DNA of 64,000 nt from Strobilurus pachycystidiatus (lineage: Eukaryota; Basidiomycota; Agaricomycetes; Agaricales; Physalacriaceae): contig JAHLMK010000015.1 of NCBI GenBank assembly GCA_019915135.1, positions 558,001 to 622,000 of the forward strand. Direction: 5' to 3'. The notes beneath the pieces are model-generated. The model was not told where the DNA came from. It ran no database searches and saw only the letters and a list, made by a program, of their open reading frames with translations. Made by a program: the position numbers and the translations under genes. This document shows, piece by piece, positions 10,619 through 20,469 of the stretch. The stretch's first letter is position 1; each line of letters opens with the position of its first letter.

Positions 10619-11907
10619 TTACAGGTTCGCTTTCCCGCTCTGCGCCTTCTTAATATACGCGATCCCCCCACCCAACGACGCCTTGCCCGTCCTCTGACAG
10701 ATGGTCTCAAACGTCACCTCCACCGTCCCATCTTCCCTGTCCTTCACCTCCCACACCCGCGTCTCCAGCGCGTCCCCAGGAAGGACCGGGCTGGTAAACC
10801 TTGCCCCAAAGAACCGAAGGGCATCCGGGTCGTTCCCGCCCACGGCCTTGATGATCCCGCGCGCTGCAAACCCAAACGTCGCGAGCCCATGCAGGATCAC
10901 ACCCCCAAACCCGCCTGCTTTGCCAATCCGGGGATCTGAATAAAGAAAGTGGACCAATGAGACACTATTATACGTATAGGCCGACTCGGAAGCGACTTAC
11001 CAATGTGGAGAGGGTTATAATCCCCACTCAACCTGAACGTGATAGCCTGCTCGGGGGTCGTCTGGTCCTTGATGACCCAATCGGGCTCCCTGTCGGGGAT
11101 CTTGGCAGCCTGTGGCGGGCCCGCGATGATCTTGCTATCCGGTACACCGTTGGCTTTGGCGCCGAGGTTGAATGTGGAGCTGTAGAGTCGGGCGTAGGGC
11201 ACCCCCTGGGGGTCGACGAGCGTGTTTTCGAGCGTCAATATTATGCCGGCCTCTGGGAAGAGAAATGAGGGATGAGGGATTGTGGGGTGGTGAATACGTA
11301 CTGTTCTCAGTTACACCGGTGTAACGCGTCTTCCATGTCCAACCGGGTCCACTGACAACTGGTAGTTTCTTGAGGATTTCAATACTTTGGCTGGCGTGAA
11401 CCTGCCGCCATAAGTCGCGTTAGCGGCTAAAAGCTAACATGAATAGAAGCAGATACGCACCATCCTGTTCGGATCCATAACTGGTAGCCCAGGCACTGCG
11501 CCGCTGATATTGTTAGCGCGATCTTTGAACAGGTTCACGTCTTGGCCGTCATGCTTCAGAGACAAAACCACGGGGTATGTCGGAATGGCGGAAAAGTTGG
11601 GGTCTGGAGGGCTTGATTTAGCCAGGACACATCAGTGAATGGAAGGCTTACCGAGTTCTACAATTGATTCCGTCGGTCAATATGAGAGAACGAATGTCTG
11701 AAAAGCGACGTGGGGAGACGCACCGTATATGAAGGGATAGTCATCCGCCTTAGCGCCTACTCCAATAGCGTATGTGATGAGGTCGCGTTTGTTCCAGCCC
11801 GCCTACCAGGTGTCATTAGAGTGCTGATAGAGTCGGAGGCGAGAAGGACACACATTCTTGTCGGGAGAAGTCAATCCGACTACTTTGCCGAGGTCAAACT
11901 TGGACAT
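10619..11907 (-). CDS. Peroxisomal-type enoyl-CoA hydratase 2 (MaoC-like, double hot-dog)
   Basis: This would hydrate trans-2-enoyl-CoA to (R)-3-hydroxyacyl-CoA in peroxisomal beta-oxidation. The N-terminal half carries GAKADDYPFIYELDPNF and FPTYPVV-like sequence (here AIPTYPVVLSL), the non-catalytic hot-dog that holds the acyl chain. The C-terminal half carries FRLSGDYNPLHI joined across an intron to DPRIGKAGGF and ILHGLATFGFAAR. Together they form the hydratase-2 motif with catalytic Asp and His. The protein ends in KANL, the same tetrapeptide that targets human catalase to peroxisomes. Exons begin 11907-11854, 11802-11724, then a six-base exon at 11657-11652, then from 11603 onward. Further introns lie near 11460-11400, 11300-11235 and 10990-10935. 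The start ATG at 11907 gives MSKFDLGKVVG, typical of the family. Confidence 0.85.
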
Positions 11908-12388
11908 GGTGGACGATGGTGGGGGTAGGAAGCAAAGCAAGAATGATGCATACGGAGGAAACTCAAGAATGCCAATTTGTCACGAACCGGCTATATGACA
12001 CATTCACAAGCCTTATTACTATTAGCCGGTGCGTACCCCGCAGGCTAAGTAATGGATCATGGGACGACGTCGGACGCGTCCAATGACTGGCAGCGGTCGC
12101 CCGACGCCACATCGACAAAATCTGGCGGGGCTGCGGGTTTTGCAGATCTACTGCAGGGTGCGTCGGCCCTGGTGGGCTTCTCTCAGGCTCCGAGACTGGT
12201 CACTCATAGACTTCAAGGGTCTGAATTTGGGGCTACTGTTCCTTGAGGATGCCAGATGGTCAATGTGGTGATACGAAACTGAACGTATTAATTACCGAAC
12301 AGTGAAGATTGGCAGCCCTTGACTCTGTAATATGTATCTGATTGTATCAATAATTCATGCTTTAGTCCAATTCAGCGAATTAAAAAAC
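11908..12388. other. Intergenic region, no gene seen
   Basis: This is the upstream region of the hydratase gene, running to the terminator of tRNA-Asp. Frames at 12052-12271 have no recognisable features. Confidence 0.5.
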
Positions 12389-12392
12389 AAAA
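12382..12392 (-). terminator. Pol III terminator of tRNA-Asp
   Basis: Two T runs (four, then six) on the minus strand begin three bases past the tRNA 3' end. Confidence 0.75.
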
Positions 12393-12395
12393 CAC

Positions 12396-12466
12396 TCTCT
12401 GACTGGGAGTCGAACCCAGCTTTCGCGCGTGACAGGCGCGTGTACTAACCGATATACTATCAGAGA
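12396..12466 (-). tRNA. tRNA-Asp (anticodon GTC)
   Basis: The reverse strand gives a 71-nt cloverleaf. Acceptor TCTCTGA pairs with TCAGAGA. The D arm contains GGTTAGTA. A GC-rich anticodon stem CGCGC/GCGCG encloses CTGTCAC, so the anticodon is GTC. The T arm is GCTGGGTTCGACTCCCAG-like. No intron. Confidence 0.95.
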
Positions 12467-12857
12467 TGTTATCTGTGCTGAGGTAGGCTATTAGTTGAGG
12501 TATCGGCGCCCAAAGACTTCAATGGGATCTTGCAAAGCATCCGCTTTCCAGTTTCCTTCCCGACAACCGTCATATCCATCTCAATAGTCCCTACTTGGAG
12601 GCTCATCTCATCGGCGCTTACCTAGAACTCGCCACTTACTCATGTAGAGATGACACAAAGGGGCACGTACAATCTTCTTCTGCTTCCATCACGCTCCTTA
12701 CCTTTGCCTTATTAGTCGCTCTTTGTTGTTCTTACTCTCGCTCTTTTACTTCGTTTTCGATTGGCGATTCGACTGCATGTCTGCTGTTTGGGGTGCGTCT
12801 CCTCCTACTTGCCCGCAATCCTGACTGACTCTCTGTATTGTCAGTCGACTGAATCCC

Positions 12858-14108
12858 ATGTCGACTCTCCGCCCAAATCCAAATCCATACACGCCACCGC
12901 GTAAACTGCCGCGCTCTCATGGACTTCTTCATCTCCCAGTGCCCGGCTCTCCGAAACCGCGCAACACCATCTTTAGCACGCCACGCGCGAGTACTCCTCG
13001 CGTCAATCTCCGCTTTGGCCTCTCAGCCAAGGACAAGCTCTCCTCGCCTTGCAAGCAGAAGGCGAAGGAACCGCAACCCCAGCTCCGGTCGCTAATGTTA
13101 GTGGAGAAGTAACATCCCGTTGAGCAAGAGAAGGACATCGACGCCGGAGGAATAAACGCGAAGGAGAAAGAGAAGAGTGCGGTAAAGCCTGCCATGAAAG
13201 GGAAGGAGAACGGTTCCAAAATACCGAGGACGACACAACTGCCTGCTGCCAGGCCATCTACTGCTGCCAGCACCGCCAACTCGTGTTTATCAGCCAACTT
13301 CAAGCCGCCTTCCACTTCCAACGCGAAACCGAAGCACGCGAAGACGGCGTCCATATCGAAACCCAAACCCAAGGCAGCGTCGACACGCATCGAGAAATCT
13401 CCTCGGGTACTCCTTGTACCATCCATGGATACCTCTGGCAGAAAGAGAGCGAAGGTTAAGGATGCATCACCAAGCACGAAGCTCTCCCCATCGGTGGCAA
13501 AGTCCCATCGACCAAAGCCGTCGATCACGACGGGGATGAAGGGCTTGGGCATGAGCATGCGCGGAGGAAAGGCCAAGGCGAGGCCGTCGTCGGTCATTCC
13601 CAAGGCTCTCACCCCATCCCAGTCTCCAACCACCAAGGCGATGTCCAACTCCGAGTCGCCGCAGACGTCGGCGGACTTGTGCACGTTCCCGATCACAAAT
13701 TCGGTGCGCTCCAGCAAAGTGGGACTTGTCCCGCCTCCATCAGCAGCCAAACCCTCTACTTCGCCAGCGCCATCCTCTCCGAGTCCCAGTCCCATCTCTC
13801 CATCCTTTGTCAGTTCTGTCTCTCCCATCTCGCCCATCTCCGTGATGTCCTCTTCTCCGCCCACTTCAACATACTCCTCTTTCTCCTCCCATCCTGTCAC
13901 TTCCACCGTGTCCACGTCGTCCAATCTGCCTCCTCTCCCAGCACCAGACACCCAGCACCCTGCGCCGCCGAGGCGCAAGATTGTTCTACCAGCGTTTTTG
14001 GACACGATTGCTGGGCCGCGGGATGTGAAGATCAGGAATGAGCTGGAGAGCTTGAGGGCGAGGAGGAAGGTGCAGGGTGTCAGGGATGGGGAGGTTGAGA
14101 TTCGCTGA
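12858..14108 (+). pseudogene. Proline/serine-rich gene, block 1 copy (one in-frame stop)
   Basis: One frame runs from ATG 12858 to TGA 14108, broken only by TAA at 13110-13112. The N-terminal part has TPPRKLPRS, STPRVNLRFGL and a Lys-rich segment. The C-terminal part is rich in Ser, Pro, Thr and Lys, with repeated PKPSxT/KAKARPSS patterns, and ends in a conserved-looking helix (IVLPAFLDTIAGPRDVKIRNELESLRARRK). The product is unrecognised; composition suggests a disordered, basic, possibly nuclear protein. No convincing intron removes the stop, so this is a pseudogene, a truncated gene or a sequencing variant. Degraded copies of the same gene lie at 19.65-20.2 kb and 25.4-26.1 kb, each convergent with a GWP gene. 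The region 12467-12857 upstream is pyrimidine-rich and probably its promoter. Confidence 0.5.
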
Positions 14109-14481
14109 GGGCCTTGGTTTTGGTCTTGGTCGATTGATGGTTCATGGGTGTTCGCGTTTCGTTTCGGTTGATTGGACACTTTTGGGCAATGGAGCAGAAG
14201 GTTTTGATTTCATGTCGCATTCCCAACGTATAGTATAACTTCTTGGTAGTATTCTTATGATACCTAGCTACAAATATTACACGTTATTACAGTAGAATTG
14301 GATTGTATCTATAATTATTGTCGTCTTGAAACATGTCAACCTTGAACATGGACGCCACCACGTAGAAACGAGGCAGCGTGTGTAGTAGATACAGCCTCTG
14401 CGACTGTGCGATCACTTGTATTTCCGTGTCATGGTCCATCGTAGCTTCCGTGGTAGGCATGTGTCTCTGATCCCCCACCTT
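14109..14481. other. Shared 3' intergenic region of convergent genes
   Basis: This AT-rich stretch lies between two convergent 3' ends. It contains GATACCTAGCTACA and GTAGAATTGG motifs that recur near 20380-20430 and 26278-26295, the matching places of blocks 2 and 3. No gene seen. Confidence 0.5.
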
Positions 14482-17400
14482 CTACTTTCCCTTTCGCTTG
14501 TTCAGAGCCCTGATTCCAATCCCAGACAACGCCTCATAAACTCGACGAATATCCTCTACGCTGACGGTGTCGACGCCCTTGGTGCAATAGCCTGACCCGG
14601 GCAGAGGTACCTCATTTGGCCATCCAACGAGCTCGAGGTTCCTTTCGTCAAGCATGGCTTGTAGACTTCTCCATGGTACCTTGGGCTTCTTCTCCTTTGT
14701 ACATGGAAGGCGAATCTTCCGTTGCTCTGTGAGGTTCCGTAAGTCAACCGTGTTCAACTAGAACAGAGAGAAATATATTGACGTACCCAGAAGGTTTATG
14801 AAGTGCCCTCTGATGACGGGAATCATGTCGCGCTTCGAAAGTCCCCGGCTTGCAAACGCGCTATTGGATGGTACATGCTGTGTGTCAGGGACATAAGGAA
14901 AGAGTCCCGCCTACATTGAAGTCAGCCGTTATCTCGTGGATTAGTAGCCAGTGCAGATTACCTGTACACTGGCCCTCGCGTCGTAAGAAATCTCGTCCGC
15001 AACACTCGATACCTGGCCTTGATGTGTCTGACTCTGAACGTTAGAAGTCATCACAGGAAGATTCAGTGTGTCCGAAGGCAGCAGCTGCGTCTCCGTCGAT
15101 GCCAACGTTCCATGCGCGCCGATAGCTGAAGGATAGGATTCAATGGAATGAGTCTCGATGCTTGTGGAGGGCTGCGAAGGGGTGAGCGTCTACTACAGAG
15201 GTTACACACGGAAATCGCCACCTCTCCATTGATATCGATGGACACGGGGTCGGGTAGGGGCGGCTCTTGCCAGTAATATGGCTCTGGCGGCGCGGCGTAA
15301 TCCTGGGGATGGCTAGGTGTCCCGAGAGGTGGCATCGCAATCAGGTCCGAGGCTACCTGAGTGCAAAAACCCTCAGCGTCAAGGAAACCATCTCGTCCTG
15401 CTGACGTACTCTCAAGTCCTCCTTGATCTCGAAGGGGGCACCAATTGAGGGTCCTGTCTGAATTTAAGTAGCATGAGCCTCGTCCTGCGAAGAAACAGGA
15501 GGAAGAAGGCAATTCACCTGCGGGTAAAGATCTGGAATCATTTCAGAAAGCGACGACGACGGCTCCAAAATCTTTCGATGTATATCATGTCAGCTTGGAT
15601 GAGTCCCAAAGTTGGAACGTACCAGAGGATAGTCCGAGCGGAAAAAATCAGCGCCAAACGCCGGATCTTGAGATACATAGGCCTGGAAGAAAGGTAGGTC
15701 GCCATGCTGTGTATCGAGGGAACGAGGCAAGTGCATACCTTGCTGCTTAAGTCATTGTCCAACAACAAAGAAGGATACCACTGTTGCTGCACAGACTCCG
15801 AAGACAGCATCTGCGTCTCTACCGATGCCGACGTTCCATGAACGCTGTGATATGAAGAATAGGGTCCAATGGGATGAGTCTCACTCTGCGAGGGAATCAG
15901 TGTCTGCTCCAGATGTATACACGGAATTGCCACCTCTCCATTGGCATCAATGGACATGGGGTCAGGTAGGGGCGGCTCTTGCCAGTCATAGGGCTGTAGC
16001 GGCGCGGTGTAATCCTGGAGATGATTAGGTGTGCCCAGAGAGGGTATCAATATCGGATCCAAGGCTGCCTGAGTACAAGAACCCTCAGCGTCAAGAAAAT
16101 GATCTGAAAAGTCGTGCGGACGTACAGCGAAGTTCTCCGAGATTTGGAAGACGGTACCATTTGACGGTCTTGCCTGAATTCAAGCAGCATGAGCTCCGTC
16201 CTGGAAGAAACTAAAGGAATAAACGAATACCTGCGCGTAAAGATCTGGAATCATCTCAGAGAGCGACGACGGCGGCTCCATTGGCAAAATCTTCCGGTAG
16301 TTATCAGGTCAGATTGGATGAGTCCGAAAAGTCGATACGTACCGGAGGATGGTCCCAGCGGAAAACATCAGCGTCAAACGAATCTGGAGAAAGATAGGCC
16401 TGGGAGAATGGTAGGTCGCCGTGCTGTGTATCGAGGGAACGAGACAGTCACATACATTGCTGCTTGAGTCTGTGTCCATCGAGAAGGGAGAAAACCACTG
16501 TTGCTGCACAGAATCCGGCTCTCCAGTCTAAGTAGGACTCATGAGATAGACGACTCGTTCGTGTGTGACGTTACACATACCTGGTAAACTTCTGAACCTT
16601 CTACCTGAGACATCTGTGGCTGAGGAAGCAATGTCGACCGCTCAATTGACGGAAGCTGATAATTGTATCAGGTACAATGATCATAACTCACTGGGGACTC
16701 ACCAGAGAATTATCCGTACGATGAGGATCATAATCCAACGAGTCCGAAGAAAGATAAGCCTACGGACATATGTAGGTCAATGTAACGCGCGTAAAGAGAG
16801 CAAGGCAAATACATACGGCAAAACTGGAGCTGTCTGACGAGAACAAAGGCAACAACTGCTGCTGTGAGTACTGTGGGTACTTTGCGCGGTCCGTCAGATG
16901 CATATTCATTCCATGAGATGTATACTGACCTGGCCATTCTCTGAACCTGCTCCTAGTGGCGTCCAGGACCGGTCGGTCGTCAGCTCAGATGGATGCTGAT
17001 AGGACAGCTCGTTATGGCGTGCCAGATCATGATTTGGGTGATGGACATCAAACAGAGAAGAATATGTCTGGGAACAAACGTCAGTCGATGGGCCATATAT
17101 GCAGGAAACAAGCAAGTGCGTACATCGTCGATGGAAAAGTTCGAAGCTTCGTCTGTCCAGGGTGAGGATGACCACTGCCATAGTGGAGGCGCAAGCTCTT
17201 CGTTCGAATGCTGTAACGCGTTAGAACGCAATCGTCCATGAAGGGTGTGCCATACCAGGTGGCCGACCTCTGTATACAATGCCGGTGGTTGTGGTAACGC
17301 CAGTGTTCCCTCGGTTGAAGCGCCGCTACTGGAATAGGTTTCGTCATCCATGTCTGACTAACAGCAGCGCCAGGTCGCGTCGTTCGTGGATGGGACACTC

Positions 17401-17500
17401 ACATTCCGACTGGTAAATGAGACGCGGTTGTATCTCGTAGTGGCGCGACGTCGGTCAAGGTGTCGATTCGACGAGAGGGCGAATGATCATGGGAAATCAT
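14482..17500 (-). CDS. GWP-family protein, linker-expanded form (copy B, block 1)
   Basis: The product is unrecognised. The 3' exons carry the family tail: KRDMIPVIRGHFINLLG before an intron (donor GTACGT near 14787), then VPWRSLQAMLDERNLELVGWP, GVDTVSVEDIRRVYEALSGIG, and an end at NKRKGK. That is shorter than other copies and lacks the acidic and KKxK tail. Upstream are many small exons of Ser/Thr/Pro-rich sequence. The motif WQEPPLPDPxSIDxNGEVAI occurs twice (near 15290-15220 and 16000-15920), because about 710 bp of exons and introns is duplicated. Neither domain 1 nor domain 2 of the long copies is present. The start is uncertain: ATG at 17500 (MISHDHSPSRR) or 17596. Exon joins are not all resolved. 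The region 17597-18195 upstream shows no gene. Confidence 0.5.
15100..16520 (-). repeat. Tandem duplication of about 710 bp inside GWP copy B
   Basis: Segments around 15100-15810 and 15811-16520 align at an offset close to 710. Examples are CGGCTCTTGCCAGT at 15261 and 15973, and CTGGAATCAT at 15532 and 16244. A third, more diverged partial unit appears at about 16690-16870 (GTCCGAAGAAAGATAAGCCT). Exons and introns are duplicated together. Confidence 0.75.
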
Positions 17501-18259
17501 CGGTGAGTAAGAGGGCTGGCAAGTTAAGGAGTGAAGGACATGGCTGGGATTAAGTACCGTCGAACGAACATAAGCCAGAGAGAGTATCATACCCATTTGG
17601 GGCTCCTCTCTCCCATAAAAGGCTGCGATCCCAATTTAAACCCGCCAATCTCTGGAGAGCATGCCCGAGGAACGAATGCGGAGATCTGACACTTGAACTC
17701 TACTCGATTTGGCGCTCCTCCAAGGACTCCTTCTTTAGAAGGCACAACGGCACAACTCCCATCTGTAGCACTGCCAGGTCGACAACGATTATGAGGCTGT
17801 ATGGGCATTCAAGCTGATCCGCCTTGACACGTACGTTAGTAGCTGTCCTTGTGCCCGCGATAGATTGCAGAGGCAATGGGTTTGTCCGTCCGCAACGCCG
17901 ACATGTACGATGCGCGGTTCAGAACTGGTCAGAAATGTGTTTGATCACCGGCATACCTGTCCTCCGCTTTTTCCGCTTTGCATTCTTTCCGAGCGGGCTG
18001 CGAAAACAAACGGCTTTGAGCTGCTGTTGATTCTGTACTTCAGGCTCATCTGCTTTCTGCCAGGAGTACATATGTACTCCCATTTGCAAGTCTGCAATCT
18101 CGAAAGCGCTCCCAAAGGTCATCCTCCCAGGCCCATTCCGTAAACCAGGATCGAGGGTTTGATACTTCTTGCGTCGGTTTCTTGCCCGAGAGCCGTCATC
18201 CAATACAGATCTGTGCAACAACAAAGACCGTCAGGCTTTGAAAAGGTCGATTGGCGCGA

Positions 18260-18640
18260 CAATTCGGGTGCATGAGCGAAACAATCGATAATCCGGGCTG
18301 TATCCTACCCCAAGACGCAGGTTCCACGCCTCCGGACATCATGGGTATTGCATTTCCGTCGTCTGCGCGCCTGAATTCAGATATGATTAGTCCAAAATTC
18401 GCAGGGAGAAAGAGACTCACTCTACCTCAGACGCCCCCCCCCCCCCCCCCTTTAACACGCTCCAGTTCATCAATACTTCCTCCCATTCTCCCGGCCTCCC
18501 CCCCCCCCCCCGTTTTTATGGTCTTGTTACGCTTTGCCGTCGTGCTTGCAAGCAAGAGCAATTCTCTCCTGCGTCCGTACAAGCCAGCGAAAACGCAAGC
18601 AATTGGAAACGCTTGATACACGCTTGAGCCGAACTGAGAG
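18260..18640 (-). pseudogene. NUP53-like relic, block 1
   Basis: The minus strand reads RRADDGNAIPMMSGG after an intron-like stretch. This matches RRADDEDAPPMMSVN at the start of exon 2 of the intact gene at 30.1-31.3 kb. Further upstream, sequence like the exon 1 end (GTCGTGCTTGCAAGCAAGAGCAATTCTCTCCTGCG on plus) can be aligned with 31040-31075. Two long poly-C tracts interrupt it. The rest of the gene is gone. The remainder of 18640-19640 holds no recognisable gene. Confidence 0.45.
18434..18511. repeat. Two homopolymer C tracts (17 and 14 bases)
   Basis: C runs at 18434-18450 and 18498-18511 lie 47 bases apart, inside the nucleoporin relic. Such runs are unstable in replication and error-prone in sequencing. 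Confidence 0.9.
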
Positions 18641-19649
18641 CGCGCATGATACTCTCAGCCTACCTAGCAGACAGTCATCTTTCCGCCATCTATGATCGTC
18701 CGTAGATGATAATGTTCATCGTCGCGGTGGCAATTTGAACGCCAGGAGTCCTCAGGAGTCCAGGACGATCCTCCCGTATGATAATGGGAATTGAGGGCCC
18801 ATTCCAGGACCGTTATTTCCTCTAGTTGTCGCATTGCGCGCAGTCGTCACTATCCTAAGCAGAGGAGAAGGAGTATTTTGGGGTTGGATTTTATTTTTAA
18901 TAGTAGCTTCGCAGTGTTGGTTGAGGACGGCGAATGGCAGATAGAACTTGAGTCTATGAAGCCCACTCAGAGCCCACTGCTCCCAGAATGTCAAGATCGT
19001 GTTCGAAATGGAGGATCTGCAGGCGCACCGCCGGTTTCTCTCTGGCACACTTGCGCGGGAGGGTCCCGAGTGAATATTGCCAGAGGAGCAAAGCGGGTCG
19101 CTGCCATCATGAGACCGTCTGAAGATGAAGCGCGTTATCACGGCAGGAAGTAGGGGGACGTATGAAGACGACGATATCGCTATTGTTTGTGGTGATGGCA
19201 GTGAGCAGAGTGTCGATCACTGTTGCCCTGCTTACTCTCCTCCCATCATGTCCCCTCCATTGCTCTCCTGCTCTTCAGACGCCTTATCCTTCATTTGGAG
19301 AAGGTATCTTTGCCTCGCGCCCACTACGACGGCCAGAACGGCGTCTCCTGGCTCGATTTCACGGAAAATAACCATCCGCGGGCATCGTGCCCCCATGCAG
19401 GTGCATTTGCCTTACTGCATTTGCCTTACTTGATAATATTACCGCTGCCTTACTTGACGATGGGACACCCGACCAGGCCAAGGCGGCGTCAAAAAACCCA
19501 CAGGTTCTTGAACTATTTGAAGATGTTTCCTCGGCAAAGAACCCAAAGAACAAGGACGCATTGCCAACAGCGAAACCATCCGCATCGGCGCAGACTATGG
19601 TTGAGGATGAAGATGTATAGCTATCCGCCGTACATGCGTACAGAGGAGG

Positions 19650-20198
19650 CCAATGCGAGGCTGTCGTTGCTCATTCGCAAGGATGCCCCAGTCAAGTCTC
19701 CCGCCACAAAGGCGATGTCCAATCCCAGGCTGCCCTCGCCGACGTCGGCGGTCTACATGTGCTCGTTCACGCTCCCAAGGCCGTCCTCGGTGCGCTCTGG
19801 CAAAAACGGCGTATTTTCATGGTCAGCCGTAACCTTCTACGCCCGCGCCATCCTCTCTGGGTCCCTCAGTTCTACCTCTCCCACCGCCTCAGACGGACAG
19901 ACAGTTGTATATCTTCCATCTCCGTGACGTCGTCTTTCCTGCCCACATCATCCAACTCTTATCTCTACTCCCGTCCCATGACTTGCCTACAGTCGTATGG
20001 TCGCCCCATCCGCCTTCCGCGCTCTTGACCCTTTCCAGCCTGAGAAACCAAGCCCATCGCGCCGCCGAGGCGCAATATCGTCCTTCCAGCGTTTTGGACA
20101 CACCTGTGGGCCGCAAGATGTGAGGATAAGGAATGTGTTGGAGACTTCGCGGGCGAGGAGGGAGGGTACGAGGGATGGGGAGGGTGTGTTTCGGTGAT
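19650..20198 (+). pseudogene. Proline/serine-rich gene relic, block 2
   Basis: Sequence equivalent to the C-terminal half of the 12.86-14.1 kb gene is recognisable. The SPATKAMSNPRLPSPTSAV region matches SPTTKAMSNSESPQTSAD. The end reads CGPQDVRIRNVLETSRARRE in another frame, matching GPRDVKIRNELESLRARRK. Frame changes and missing segments make it non-functional. Upstream sequence at 19125-19640 does not align clearly with block 1. Confidence 0.65.
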
Positions 20199-20469
20199 GG
20201 GAACGTCCTAGGGCATGGAAGCGTTGAACGTTGAGGGGCAACAGTTCAACTTACTGATCGAATTTCTATCCTTCGTTCCTCGCCCACGGTAAGTCCCATT
20301 CGTGACGGTTTGATTTTTAACGTCTCATCGCATTCCCAACCTCTAGTAAACTTCTATGGACTCTCGTTGCGTAGTATCCTCATGTTATATAGCTACATAC
20401 ACTGTGCTACATCTCAGTACAGTAGAATTGGGTGTAACTACGCGTGTTCAGACCTATCAAGCTCGAGAA

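Noticed and set aside
12929..14179. 416-codon open frame on the minus strand, antisense to the proline/serine-rich gene
   Set aside because: It is a shadow frame produced by the biased composition of the plus-strand gene; the plus frame has paralogous relics in blocks 2 and 3.
18752..19153. Overlapping frames of about 120-129 codons on both strands
   Set aside because: No motif, no paralogue and no splice structure; likely chance frames between decayed genes.
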